Below, piece after piece: positions 24,189 to 32,448 of a stretch of DNA of 58,955 nucleotides. Made by a program: the position numbers and the translations under genes. Each line of letters starts with the position of its first letter. Positions within the stretch are counted from its first letter, which is position 1. The DNA comes from Bacillus sp. AFS037270. GTDB lineage: Bacteria > Bacillota > Bacilli > Bacillales_B > DSM-18226. Under the pieces are notes generated by a model. That model saw only the letters and a list, made by a program, of their open reading frames with translations, had not been told where the DNA came from and searched no databases. The DNA is taken from NCBI RefSeq assembly GCF_002585305.1, contig NZ_NUNF01000008.1, positions 68,998 to 127,952 on the forward strand, in the 5' to 3' direction.

Positions 24189-24335
24189 TCACTTAAAATC
24201 AGAGGAATCGGTGTAATCGTAGCGGATCCCGTCTCTTTGGGCATCAGTTATTTCTTTTACCTGTTCCTGATTAGATTGTTGAACTTCTTCGTTACTGCTT
24301 TGTTGATTATCGTGCTGCCTATTATTTGATTTCAT
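24189..24335 (-). CDS. 48-residue Gln/Asn-rich small protein
   Basis: This is a short gene of 48 codons plus stop, with RBS AGGGGGG nine bases before ATG. The product is hydrophilic (MKSNNRQHDNQQSSNEEVQQ, then VKEITDAQRDGIRYDYTDSS and DFK). Composition and size are like the minor small spore proteins of Bacillus. Upstream on the minus strand, TGAATA followed after 17 bases by AATAATA is near the forespore SigmaG pattern, which supports but does not prove sporulation expression. Its own terminator at 24060 argues that it is a real transcript. Confidence 0.6.
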   Translation of the reverse strand: MKSNNRQHDNQQSSNEEVQQSNQEQVKEITDAQRDGIRYDYTDSSDFK

Positions 24336-24523
24336 CAAATAACCCCCCTAATTTCAATTTTCACCCCCATATTATTACTTGAAAATAAATAATTATTCAG
24401 ACGTCCATTATTCAAGAAATTTAACATCAAAGGTAATTAATAACTTGTGATTTTGGAGAAAATAAAGAAGTTGTTATGAAAGAAAAATAGTCCGTGCAGC
24501 TTTTAAATAAAGGAAGTTTCTTA

Positions 24524-25621
24524 ATGGAAAAAATAAAAATTAATTCCTATCAAATGTTTGTCTTAGTAGTCCTGTTTGAAATGGGTAGTGCCATACTATT
24601 TGCTCCAGGATCACAAGCGAAACAGGACGCTTGGATTAGTATTTTGCTTGGATTAGCAGTCGGTCTAGTACTTTTTTGGGTATATTATCGTCTCTATAAA
24701 TTCTTCCCTGATGTCCCACTGACTAGTTATCTTCAAATACTAGTGGGAAAATGGATTGGAAGGTTTATTGGATTTTTATATGTGATTTATTTTATGTATC
24801 AGGCAACAAGAATATTGCGTGATTTTGGGGAGCTTTTAGTAACATCCATTTATACCAATACTCCATTGTTTATCATCAATTCACTAATGTTATTAACGAT
24901 CATTTACGCGATTCATAAGGGACTAGAGGTCATTGCAAGAGTTTCTGAGTTGTTTTTTATCTTTATCTATTTGTTTGCATTAGCGGGGTTTTTGGTGATT
25001 ATGTTTTCTGATTTAATCCATTTAGAAAACATCAAACCGATATTTGAATATGGAGTAGTGCCTGTCATTAAAGCTTCCATGCAAACTACGATTTATTTCC
25101 CATTTGGAGAAATGGTTACCTTTACGATGCTTTTACCGTTTTTTAATAATCAAAAAAAAGTAAAATGGGTGTGTCTTGGTGGGATGCTATTAGCAGGGAT
25201 TAATATTGTGATTACTTCTGTAGTCAATATTTCTGTTCTTGGAGTAGATTCTTTCACACGTTCTACTTTCCCGCTATTAACTACCATTAGTAGGATCCAT
25301 TTTTCAAATTTTTTAGAAAGATTAGATGTATTCTATATTCTTTATGTAATCATAGCTGGTTTTTTTAAAATTACGATCTTTTTTTATTCTGCTGTATATG
25401 GGGCTGCAGATATCTTCAAGATTGAAGATCATCGTAAGCTGGTGTTTCCTGTAGGGGTTATAATCTTATTTGGATCTATAACAATTGCCGCTAATTCTTC
25501 CGAACATATTGACGAAGGATTGAAGTATATTTCATTCATTTTACATTTACCATTTCAAATTATTATTCCGATTGCTCTGCTGATTATAGCTTTTTTTCGA
25601 TTTGGTAAAAGAGATAAGTAA
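24524..25621 (+). CDS. Orphan GerAB-type spore germination permease
   Basis: This is a 365-residue, ten-TM protein of the endospore germination permease family (GerAB/GerBB/GerKB, related to amino-acid/polyamine transporters). The ATG at 24524 follows AAAGGAAG. N-terminal INSYQMFVLVVLFEMGSAIL and central VFYILYVIIAGFFKITIFFY segments are characteristic. B subunits form the germinant-binding part of A-B-C receptors, but no gerA-A or gerA-C homologue adjoins, so it must pair with a receptor elsewhere or act alone. A terminator follows at once. Confidence 0.88.
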   Translation: MEKIKINSYQMFVLVVLFEMGSAILFAPGSQAKQDAWISILLGLAVGLVLFWVYYRLYKFFPDVPLTSYLQILVGKWIGRFIGFLYVIYFMYQATRILRDFGELLVTSIYTNTPLFIINSLMLLTIIYAIHKGLEVIARVSELFFIFIYLFALAGFLVIMFSDLIHLENIKPIFEYGVVPVIKASMQTTIYFPFGEMVTFTMLLPFFNNQKKVKWVCLGGMLLAGINIVITSVVNISVLGVDSFTRSTFPLLTTISRIHFSNFLERLDVFYILYVIIAGFFKITIFFYSAVYGAADIFKIEDHRKLVFPVGVIILFGSITIAANSSEHIDEGLKYISFILHLPFQIIIPIALLIIAFFRFGKRDK

Positions 25622-25626
25622 TTTGC

Positions 25627-25645
25627 GGAGGGATATTTTCCCTCC
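25627..25645 (+). terminator. Terminator after GerAB
   Basis: GGAGGGA and TCCCTCC form a perfect 7-bp stem followed by ATTTTT. Confidence 0.8.
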
Positions 25646-25737
25646 ATTTTTACTGTTAAACTTATTTTTTCAGCATCATCGTGATAATGTATTAGTGAAA
25701 AATGGCAGTTCATATGCAGGCCTGAACAACGACACGA

Positions 25738-26298
25738 TTATATTCCGGGAATTTTATTAAATAAATTGTCTTTTTGTTGATCTCCACTCTTATGAGAATT
25801 TCCGTTCTGTTTTTCATTTAAAATATCAGAAATCTCCTTACGAGTAATCGGTTGAGCATGTTCCATCAGTTCAAAGCCTAATCCACCATCAGATTCAATG
25901 GTAGCGGTTTTTATATTAGCTATATAAGCGATGCCTTTTTGACGGAGTTTCATCTCCAGCTGTTCTGTTGTCAATCGTAATTTTTTTAAGTTATCTTCAA
26001 CAATTTCTCCATCACGGATGACGACAGTGGCACTCCCGATTAAATATCGTTGGATTTTTTTAAACCTCATCTGAACAGATTGAATCAAAATTAAGTAAAG
26101 GATGAAAAAAGTTAAAATAATTATAATTTGCCAGAATTTATGTTCTTTTATCGCATGTCCCATCGTTGTTCCGATCGCTAAGATTATAATGACTTCGGAA
26201 TTCGTCATTTTAGCCATAGATTTTTTTCCGGCAATCCTGAGTAATAGGGTACTTATAAAAAGTAAACCTAACGCTTCCCCTAGAAATGTTATATTCAT
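25738..26298 (-). CDS. DUF421 (YetF-family) membrane protein
   Basis: This is a 186-residue protein with three N-terminal TM segments and a cytoplasmic domain with the family signature GxAxVVIRDGEIVEDNLKKLRL (here split as GSATVVIRDGEI and VEDNLKKL), then LRQKGIAYIANIKTATIESD. DUF421/YetF proteins occur in multiple copies in Bacillus, several expressed in the forespore; YkjA and YrbG are examples. It is shorter than the roughly 220-residue average, with a Lys/Asn-rich tail. The gene is convergent with the germination permease. Confidence 0.87.
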   Translation of the reverse strand: MNITFLGEALGLLFISTLLLRIAGKKSMAKMTNSEVIIILAIGTTMGHAIKEHKFWQIIIILTFFILYLILIQSVQMRFKKIQRYLIGSATVVIRDGEIVEDNLKKLRLTTEQLEMKLRQKGIAYIANIKTATIESDGGLGFELMEHAQPITRKEISDILNEKQNGNSHKSGDQQKDNLFNKIPGI

Positions 26299-26668
26299 TT
26301 ATCCACCTCATTTTGTATATAGGATTTCCAGTATCATCAGACATTATTTAAGAATGCACAACCTCCATTTTTTTACTGATTGTTTTTCAAAATAAACAGT
26401 CATTTTTCTTTTGTTAAGAGAAGATAACATTTCCTTTAAGAGTCAGTTAATAACCGTTATATCGACAAATTCTTAAAATTATTCCTTTATAATGGCATCT
26501 ATGGGAAGGGAGCTATGCAATTTAAGTGTGCATAGACCACGCAACGTAATTAAGCCAAGGGTTCCACAAACCTCATACTTCTAATTTTTCTTCCAGTTAC
26601 ATACCTTCCTTCATGCAGCAAAAAATCAAATCAAGATGAAACAAGTATTTCACAGGAGGTCCTTTCAA
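26299..26668. other. Intergenic region before the FbpA-proline operon
   Basis: A consensus TATAAT is at 26488-26493, but no good -35 lies 17 bases upstream. No T-box consensus (GGGTGGNACCGCG) was found, so tRNA-Pro control is not supported. Nothing else was recognised. Confidence 0.35.
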
Positions 26669-26845
26669 GTGGAAAATTTATTACGTAAAGCAGTCCAGAC
26701 TAAAAGACAATTCCTCATTAATAAGCTTATTCAATCCGGTGTATATAAGAAAAATAATAAACATTTATATGAATGGACGTTAACCGAATTAGAGCAGGAG
26801 TATAACGCAAGCATATCCGACAATAAAAAATTAATAATTAGATAA
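26669..26845 (+). CDS. FbpA-like small basic protein
   Basis: This is a 58-residue protein starting at GTG (26669) with AGGAGG nine bases upstream. The sequence (LINKLIQSGVYKKNNKHLYE, then LTELEQEY) matches the Fur-regulated basic protein A family, where FbpA in B. subtilis works with the FsrA small RNA in iron sparing. No Fur box was found upstream here. It lies 15 bases before the P5C reductase gene, so it may serve as its translational leader rather than in iron control. Confidence 0.75.
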   Translation: MENLLRKAVQTKRQFLINKLIQSGVYKKNNKHLYEWTLTELEQEYNASISDNKKLIIR

Positions 26846-26860
26846 GAAAGGAGAGATTGG

Positions 26861-27703
26861 ATGCTAAACAAACAGAGAATTGCATTAATTGGTGCTGGTT
26901 CCATGGCTGAGGCGATGATTTCTGGAATGATAAGATCTAAACGAATTCCACCTAATCAAATTCTGGTTACCAACCGTAATAATTCAAATAGATTAGCGGA
27001 ATTAGAGAAGACATACGGAGTAAGAGGAAATCAAAGAGGAGATTTAAATCTGAAGGTAGTAGACATCATCATTCTAGCTATGAAGCCAAAGGACATAGTG
27101 GAAGCATTACGGTCGATAAAAAATGAGTTACATCCACATCAATTAGTGATTTCGGTCGTGGCGGGGATAGCAACGTCAATCATAGAAGATCACCTGTTGG
27201 AGGGTCAGCAAGTCATCCGCGTAATGCCCAATACATCTTCCATGATTGGAGAATCCGCAACAGCTTTTGTATCAGGTAAACATACAAGTGCAGCTTCTGT
27301 AATGGTGGCCGAGGAATTATTATCTTGCATGGGAACCATTTACCGATTGGATGAAGGGAAAATGGATATTTTTACTGGGATTGCCGGAAGTGGCCCCGCC
27401 TATGTTTATTACCTAATGGAACACATTGAAAGGGCAGGAAAAGAAGGCGGGCTTGATGCTAAGACGGCAAGACAAATTGGGGTACAGACCATTTTAGGTG
27501 CTGCCAAAATGATGATGCAGCAAAATGAAACACCTGCAGAATTGCGGGAAAAGGTAACCTCACCCAACGGGACAACAGCAGCCGGCCTTGAAGCCTTAAA
27601 AGTCCATGGCGGCGGCAAAGCTATTTTTCAAGCTATTAAGGGAGCCGAACAACGCTCAAAAGAATTAAGCTGGCAAATCCAAGAAATGATTAGTGAAAAA
27701 TAG
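26861..27703 (+). CDS. proC: Pyrroline-5-carboxylate reductase
   Basis: This 280-residue enzyme reduces P5C to L-proline with NAD(P)H, the last step of proline synthesis. It has an N-terminal Rossmann motif (IALIGAGSMAEAMISGM), then VIRVMPNTSSMIGESATAF and the C-terminal dimer/catalytic block GSGPAYVYYLMEHIERAG with LREKVTSPNGTTAAGLEAL. The RBS AAAGGAGAG is upstream. The pairing with a glutamate kinase and absence of proA match the osmostress proHJ operon of B. subtilis rather than proBA, so proH is the closer functional label. Confidence 0.93.
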   Translation: MLNKQRIALIGAGSMAEAMISGMIRSKRIPPNQILVTNRNNSNRLAELEKTYGVRGNQRGDLNLKVVDIIILAMKPKDIVEALRSIKNELHPHQLVISVVAGIATSIIEDHLLEGQQVIRVMPNTSSMIGESATAFVSGKHTSAASVMVAEELLSCMGTIYRLDEGKMDIFTGIAGSGPAYVYYLMEHIERAGKEGGLDAKTARQIGVQTILGAAKMMMQQNETPAELREKVTSPNGTTAAGLEALKVHGGGKAIFQAIKGAEQRSKELSWQIQEMISEK

Positions 27704-27713
27704 GAGTGATTCG

Positions 27714-28832
27714 ATGACAATTGACTCGAAAAAGCGAGTTGTCATAAAAATTGGGAGCAGCTCACTTACGAGCCGACATGGGGAAATCAGCCGCAGGAAG
27801 CTAGAAAAATTAGTCGAAGAAATTGTTCAGTTAAAAGATGAAGGCCATGAGGTTTTATTGGTGTCATCAGGTGCCGTAGCAGCTGGCTACCGTAAACTTG
27901 GCTTAAATGAAAAACCGAACACCTTACCGGAAAAACAAGCATCTGCTTCGATTGGACAGAGTTTGTTGATGGAAGTGTACTCAGAGTATTTCCTCTCACA
28001 CGGTTATGTTGCTTCACAAATTTTAATCACTAGAGATGATTTTTTTAATGAAGATCGCTATAACAATGCCAGAAATACAATCAATCTTTTATTGGACCAC
28101 GGAATCGTCCCCATCATTAATGAGAACGACACGGTGACTGTGAATCGCATTCGTTTTGGTGATAATGATACCCTTTCTGCCAAAGTTGCCGCACTAATTG
28201 ATGCGGATATACTCATTATTTTATCTGACATAGATGGGCTTTATGATGGTGATCCCCGTAAACATCTCCATACCAAGCGATTGGAGCATGTTCATGAAAT
28301 TACCCCTAGTATAGAGGCGGCGGCAGGTGACTCTGGGAGTGCAGTTGGAACCGGTGGAATGAAATCTAAAATGGACGCCTTTAAAATTGCGATGGCATCG
28401 GGAATTCCTGCGTTTTTAGGAAAAGCAGGGACACCGAATATTTTACGAGATGCTGTGGTGCAAAAAGCCAAAGGGACCTATTTTACTTCAAACAAGAAAT
28501 TCATTAGACTAAACTCCAAAAAACAATGGATTGCCTTTCATTCAGGACCGCAAGGAGAAGTGATGGTTGATGAAGCAGGAAAAGTTGTCATTGTCGAGAA
28601 AAAGGGATGCTTACAATTGGCTAATATTAAGGATGTAAAAGGACATTTTAACAAGGGTGAGGTTGTTAAAATTTTACATCAAAACGGTAAGGAGATTGGT
28701 CTTGGGATCATTAACTATTCCTCTGAGCAATTAGCCGATCCTAAAGGTCTTTCGGAAAAGGAGTCAATGCCTGCGGTCAATAGTAATCATTTGGTTTGTC
28801 ATCTGGGAGTTTCTACACCAATAAATATTTAA
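27714..28832 (+). CDS. proB: Glutamate 5-kinase with PUA domain
   Basis: This 372-residue enzyme phosphorylates glutamate in the first step of proline synthesis. The ATG at 27714 is chosen because TAGGAGTG precedes it. It has an amino-acid kinase domain (VVIKIGSSSLTS; PIINENDTVTV; ILSDIDGLYDGDP; GTGGMKSKMDAFKIA) and a C-terminal PUA domain of about 80 residues from about residue 275. It starts 10 bases after the reductase stop. As in proHJ of B. subtilis, proA is absent, and the partner glutamyl-phosphate reductase must be elsewhere. The proJ label is therefore possible. Confidence 0.92.
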   Translation: MTIDSKKRVVIKIGSSSLTSRHGEISRRKLEKLVEEIVQLKDEGHEVLLVSSGAVAAGYRKLGLNEKPNTLPEKQASASIGQSLLMEVYSEYFLSHGYVASQILITRDDFFNEDRYNNARNTINLLLDHGIVPIINENDTVTVNRIRFGDNDTLSAKVAALIDADILIILSDIDGLYDGDPRKHLHTKRLEHVHEITPSIEAAAGDSGSAVGTGGMKSKMDAFKIAMASGIPAFLGKAGTPNILRDAVVQKAKGTYFTSNKKFIRLNSKKQWIAFHSGPQGEVMVDEAGKVVIVEKKGCLQLANIKDVKGHFNKGEVVKILHQNGKEIGLGIINYSSEQLADPKGLSEKESMPAVNSNHLVCHLGVSTPINI

Positions 28833-29003
28833 TGAAGGGATTGGATGACTATTAGTAGAGACAAGGCAGCGATAAATAGAATAGGGATCTCCCCTCAAAA
28901 GCTTATTCCCACGACCCGATGGGGTAGTTCACATTAACGACCGTAAATAGGTCAAGTGAGATAACTAAAGCTATCAAACATAATTTGCCGATCAGTCAAC
29001 TGT

Positions 29004-29040
29004 AGGTCTTGTCGCTACTTGAGCGTGCAAGGCCTTTTTT
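29004..29040 (+). terminator. Terminator of the proline operon
   Basis: AGGTCTTG (29004-29011) pairs with CAAGGCCT (29028-29035) allowing one G-T pair and is followed by TTTTTT. It lies about 170 bases after the kinase stop. The leader before it contains several further short hairpins. Confidence 0.65.
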
Positions 29041-29097
29041 GTAGAAAAATGACCGCTTTACATTTCCATCTAATTAACCATCATAAGGACTAGTTAG

Positions 29098-29506
29098 AAG
29101 AGGATATATTCAAAGGTCGCTGGTGGTCATGTTATTTTGGCAGTTCACACAGTAGGAGAATTATATTCCCTTGCAGAGTCTGGAAAAATTAAAAATTCTT
29201 GCCGTTCAATCTTCCGAACGCAATCCACTTTTCCCGGATGTTCCGACAGTGGAGGAGGAAGGCTTTAAAGGATTAACAGTGAAATGGTGGACTGGAATAT
29301 CGTTTGCAGCTGGAACACTAGATGAAATTGTGAAAAAGTGGGATCAAGCGGTTGCGAAAATGGAAAAAGACGAGAAGTTTATGAAAGAGTTAGAGAAAAT
29401 TAAATTGGATCCTTCCTATCTAAATTCAAAAGATTTTACGAAAGCAGTGAAGGAAGAAACGGAGAGGTATACGGAATTGGCTGAAAAGACAAGGATACGG
29501 AAATAA
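29098..29506 (+). pseudogene. Truncated, frameshifted TctC/Bug-family substrate-binding protein
   Basis: An open stretch from 29098 reads VAGGHVILAVHTVGELYSLA then ESGKIK. At about 29185 the reading continues one base off as LAVQSSERNPLFPDVPTVEE and runs to the stop at 29506. This is the C-terminal third of a tripartite tricarboxylate transporter binding protein (ESGKI-LAV-S-ER-P-PDVPT is a family hallmark). The N-terminal two thirds and signal peptide are missing and no TctA/TctB genes adjoin. It is a clear gene relic; the separate frame with an apparent start at 29171 is not a real gene. Confidence 0.85.
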
Positions 29507-29513
29507 AGGAAAC

Positions 29514-29558
29514 AAGGGGACGGTTCTCATGCTTCAGAAGCATGAGAACCGTCCCCTT
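29514..29558. repeat. Perfect 21-bp hairpin repeat (REP-like)
   Basis: The left arm 29514-29534 begins AAGGGGACGGTTCTCATGCT, and the right arm 29538-29558 is its exact reverse complement, with a loop CAG. The GGGGACGGTTCTC core is, from memory, a recurrent palindromic element of Firmicutes genomes, often linked to REP-associated transposases. No transposase is here. It lies directly between the TctC relic and the permease stop and could also act as a terminator. Confidence 0.7.
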
Positions 29559-29573
29559 TGCTCTCAACTAATC

Positions 29574-30965
29574 TCATTCATTCGTTAACTTACTCTTCCG
29601 TCTTCCATAGAACAAGTAGATTACGAGTCCAATTACCATCCAGATAACAAAGCGGATCCAGGTAATCGGTGGTAGACTAATAATCAGATAGATTGAAAAT
29701 CCAATCCCAATCAGAGGGATAACCGGTACAAATGGAGTCCGAAATTTTCTTTCGAGTTCTGGACGTTTTTTCCGCAATACCATAATGGATGAACAAATAA
29801 GAATAAAGGCTGACAAAGTGCCTATGTTAACGAGTTCCGCCACTTCACTAATCGGAGTCAATCCTGAAACCAGGGCGGAAATTGCACCAATAATTAATGT
29901 TGGTCGATATGGTGTTTTATACTTCGTATGAACTTTTGCGAACCATTTTGGCAGCAACCCGTCACGGCTCATCGAGAACCATATCCGTGATCCCGCGAGC
30001 ATAAATGAAAACAATACAGATAATATACCGGCAATTGCAGCTACAGAGATAATAAACGTAATCCAATGCAAGCCAACATGACTAAATGCTTTTGCAATAG
30101 GTGCAGCATTATTAAGAGTATCATAGTGAGCCATTCCCGTAATCACAAGGGACATGCCAATATATAAGCAAAGTGCAATACCTAATGAAAAAACGACCGC
30201 TCTTGGTAAGTCACGCTGCGGATTTTTGGATTCCTCTGCCGCGGTCGTTAGTGTATCATAGCCGAATACAGCAAAGAAGACTAGGGCAGCACCACCCATG
30301 ACACCGTGAAAGCCAAAAGGCATAAAGGGATGCCAGTTAGCGGGTTCTATATAGAATGCACCAACCACGATTACAACAAGTACGATACTTAATTTAATAA
30401 TAACCATTAGATTATTAAATCGTGCGCCCCATTCCATCCCAAGCGTAAGTAGTCCGGCAATGGCCAAACTGATGATCATGGAAATCAAGTCAACTCTATG
30501 ACCAGCACCTGTTCCTGGTGCACCCTGCGCCCACACTGGCAAATGAATGCCAATCTGAGTCAAGATTTCTTGCATATACCCTGACCAGCCTATCGCCACA
30601 ACGGCAATGACTAAGGTATACTCGAGAAGCAAATCCCAGCCAATCAGCCAGGCGGCTCCTTCTCCTAATACTGCATAACTATACGTATAGGCACTGCCTG
30701 CGACCGGGATTAAGCCGGCAAACTCTGCATAACATAAAGCGGCGGCAGCACTGGCCAGACCAGCGATCATAAATGATAAAATAACAGCAGGTCCCGCATG
30801 CTCAGCAGCAGCTACCCCGGTAAGCACGAAAATCCCAACTCCGATTATGCCGCCTAAACCAATCGCCGTAAGCTGCCAGAGTCCCAGTACGCGCTTAAGA
30901 CCGGAGTTCTCAGTACTTTCATTTTGTAGTTCATCAATTGACTTTTTCCTTAAAAAAGGATTCAT
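29574..30965 (-). CDS. APC-family amino-acid permease (YfnA/CAT type)
   Basis: This is a 463-residue, twelve-TM permease. Signature elements are GLGGIIGVGIFVLTG in TM1, the Glu/Tyr of LCYAEFAGLIPVAGSAYTYS in TM2-3, VVFFAVFGYDTL-TTAAEE and NPQRDLPRAV in TM6 and the following loop. It belongs to the cationic amino-acid transporter branch, where YfnA and related proteins import branched-chain or other amino acids. The RBS is a weak GGAGG. The substrate cannot be read. The hairpin at 29514 lies just beyond its stop. Confidence 0.9.
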   Translation of the reverse strand: MNPFLRKKSIDELQNESTENSGLKRVLGLWQLTAIGLGGIIGVGIFVLTGVAAAEHAGPAVILSFMIAGLASAAAALCYAEFAGLIPVAGSAYTYSYAVLGEGAAWLIGWDLLLEYTLVIAVVAIGWSGYMQEILTQIGIHLPVWAQGAPGTGAGHRVDLISMIISLAIAGLLTLGMEWGARFNNLMVIIKLSIVLVVIVVGAFYIEPANWHPFMPFGFHGVMGGAALVFFAVFGYDTLTTAAEESKNPQRDLPRAVVFSLGIALCLYIGMSLVITGMAHYDTLNNAAPIAKAFSHVGLHWITFIISVAAIAGILSVLFSFMLAGSRIWFSMSRDGLLPKWFAKVHTKYKTPYRPTLIIGAISALVSGLTPISEVAELVNIGTLSAFILICSSIMVLRKKRPELERKFRTPFVPVIPLIGIGFSIYLIISLPPITWIRFVIWMVIGLVIYLFYGRRKSKLTNE

Positions 30966-31141
30966 AGTTGCCTCCTTATTTCTCTTTCGAAAGTAACAAC
31001 CTAGTTTGCAGAAAGAGGTTTTGGGTTTAAATCACCCTATGTTCTCCAAAAAGTATTTATACAACAATAACTTAAAACTAATGATTTTGTAAACAGAATG
31101 TAATCGTAAACTATTATTTCCAGTAAAAACCACAAGACATT

Positions 31142-31155
31142 TGTAAACGCTTCCA
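31142..31155 (+). promoter_or_regulatory. CcpA cre site
   Basis: TGTAAACGCTTCCA fits the cre consensus TGWAARCGYTWNCW at every position. It lies directly before a TATAAT (31157-31162), so CcpA binding would block the promoter of the 43-residue gene at 31196. The divergent permease start is 177 bases away, so control of it too is possible. Confidence 0.7.
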
Positions 31156-31195
31156 TTATAATAAAAAGTAACTAATAGGAGAGGGGATACAACCA

Positions 31196-31327
31196 ATGGA
31201 ACTTTTAATCGAACAATGTGAACATAACCAGTCTGAAGAACCATGTGAAAAGTGTACTCCGAAAACTGAAAGGGAAGAAAGTATCGATACTTCAGAATAT
31301 GATTATCATAAAAGACTGTGGTTTTAA
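31196..31327 (+). CDS. 43-residue acidic protein with a CxxC motif
   Basis: This is a short gene with RBS AGGAGAGGGG and ATG at 31196. The product is MELLIEQCEHNQSEEP, then CEKC, then a Glu/Asp-rich tail ending HKRLWF. The three cysteines (C8, C17, C20) and His10 could bind a metal ion. The TATAAT at 31157 and a cre box lie upstream. I do not recognise the family. The gene is too short to be certain, but the RBS and promoter are good. Confidence 0.6.
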   Translation: MELLIEQCEHNQSEEPCEKCTPKTEREESIDTSEYDYHKRLWF

Positions 31328-31479
31328 TAGTTTGGGTGATTTAATTTATTAACATTCCATCATATGAAAAATTAGGGAGAACGGTCATTTTGGCCGTTCT
31401 TTTGTATTGGGATAACAGATCAACCAATTAAAAATTCCTAGCCAAGCTTCTTCCTGCTGGAAGCGAGCCTGGCCAAGAA

Positions 31480-32358
31480 TTATTTCATATCTTTATCTGC
31501 ATTCTCATACTTTTCATTGTGCATGTGGTCAACGTATTCATCTGAAAGCTCGCCGACATGTAGCATTTCTTCGCCTTCGTCTAAAACATATCCTGTATCA
31601 AAGAAATCGGTTGGGACAGTAAAATCAATTAATAGCTCTCCGGATTTGCTGTAAATACTGGCAAATAAATTGCTGGGAGCTTCCTTCATTTTAAGAAGGT
31701 CTTTTAAGGTTACATTTTTGTTATTAATGCTAAATTTAACATTAACCTCATATAAATTAATGGTTTGGTTCAAAATTTCTACCAACTCATTCAATTCTGC
31801 ATCGGAAAGTTCTGATGTATCTGCCACATCATAAAATTTTTCCATTTGTGAATCCAGAATGGTCATCTGGTCTAATTGGTTCTTGTTGTTCTCCTCGACA
31901 AGAGACAAATAATTAAAGAACTTCTCTGTCTCTTCCTCTGTAATGCCCAACCTTGCAAGCTCTGTTTCAACGTCGGCCATATAATTATCATGGTTCACAT
32001 AGAAGTCAAGCGATGCATCCAAATCCTCGATAAACTTATATTCAGTCAAGGAGTCTCCGAAATGATCCAACAAATCGTTAAGTTCTTTTTCAGTTAAATC
32101 ATAATTCGTTAATAACTCCTGTAAGTTTTTCGAGTTAATCGGGGTGCCCATGATCATTTTTAAATCTTCCACTGTGCTGAAATCATCTAAAGGGATTTCA
32201 TAATAGGCTAAGTAATCAAGTAATTCCTGTTTTGTCCACCCGAGTTCGGTTAAATATTGATTTATTTCGTTTTCAGGAGGAGCAGCTTTTGCTGCTGGTA
32301 AATTAAACAGGAAGGGGAATGAAAGCAAGCATACCAACAAGGCTTTTATATAGAACAT
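31480..32358 (-). CDS. Processed acidic surface protein-like secreted protein
   Basis: This is a 292-residue protein with a clear signal peptide (cleavage near AKAAPPENE, about residue 26) and a perfect RBS (AAAGGAGGTAACC). The mature part is very acidic and helical, built of repeats of about 45 residues such as INQYLTELGWTKQELLDYLA and LTEKELNDLLDHFGDSLTEY. It resembles the Bacillus proteins annotated as processed acidic surface protein, which normally carry a C-terminal anchor and sit beside a sortase-like gene. Here neither an LPxTG-type signal nor a sortase is present, so the protein is either secreted or C-terminally truncated. The exact family assignment is tentative. Confidence 0.7.
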   Translation of the reverse strand: MFYIKALLVCLLSFPFLFNLPAAKAAPPENEINQYLTELGWTKQELLDYLAYYEIPLDDFSTVEDLKMIMGTPINSKNLQELLTNYDLTEKELNDLLDHFGDSLTEYKFIEDLDASLDFYVNHDNYMADVETELARLGITEEETEKFFNYLSLVEENNKNQLDQMTILDSQMEKFYDVADTSELSDAELNELVEILNQTINLYEVNVKFSINNKNVTLKDLLKMKEAPSNLFASIYSKSGELLIDFTVPTDFFDTGYVLDEGEEMLHVGELSDEYVDHMHNEKYENADKDMK

Positions 32359-32448
32359 TGGTTACCTCCTTTATCTGTGATGCAATAGTATTTTTCCCTG
32401 TAATTAAGATATTAAGAATGAAAATTATTACCTATAGGAAGAAGAAAT

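Noticed and set aside
26500..26640. Possible T-box leader for proline genes
   Set aside because: A GGGTTCC-like stretch exists, but the T-box consensus and an adjoining terminator are absent.
29171..29506. Stand-alone 111-residue gene
   Set aside because: Upstream bases in another frame continue the same TctC homology, so it is the 3' part of a frameshifted relic.
31032..31244. 71-codon minus-strand ORF
   Set aside because: Shadows the promoter and small gene on the plus strand and has no RBS or family.
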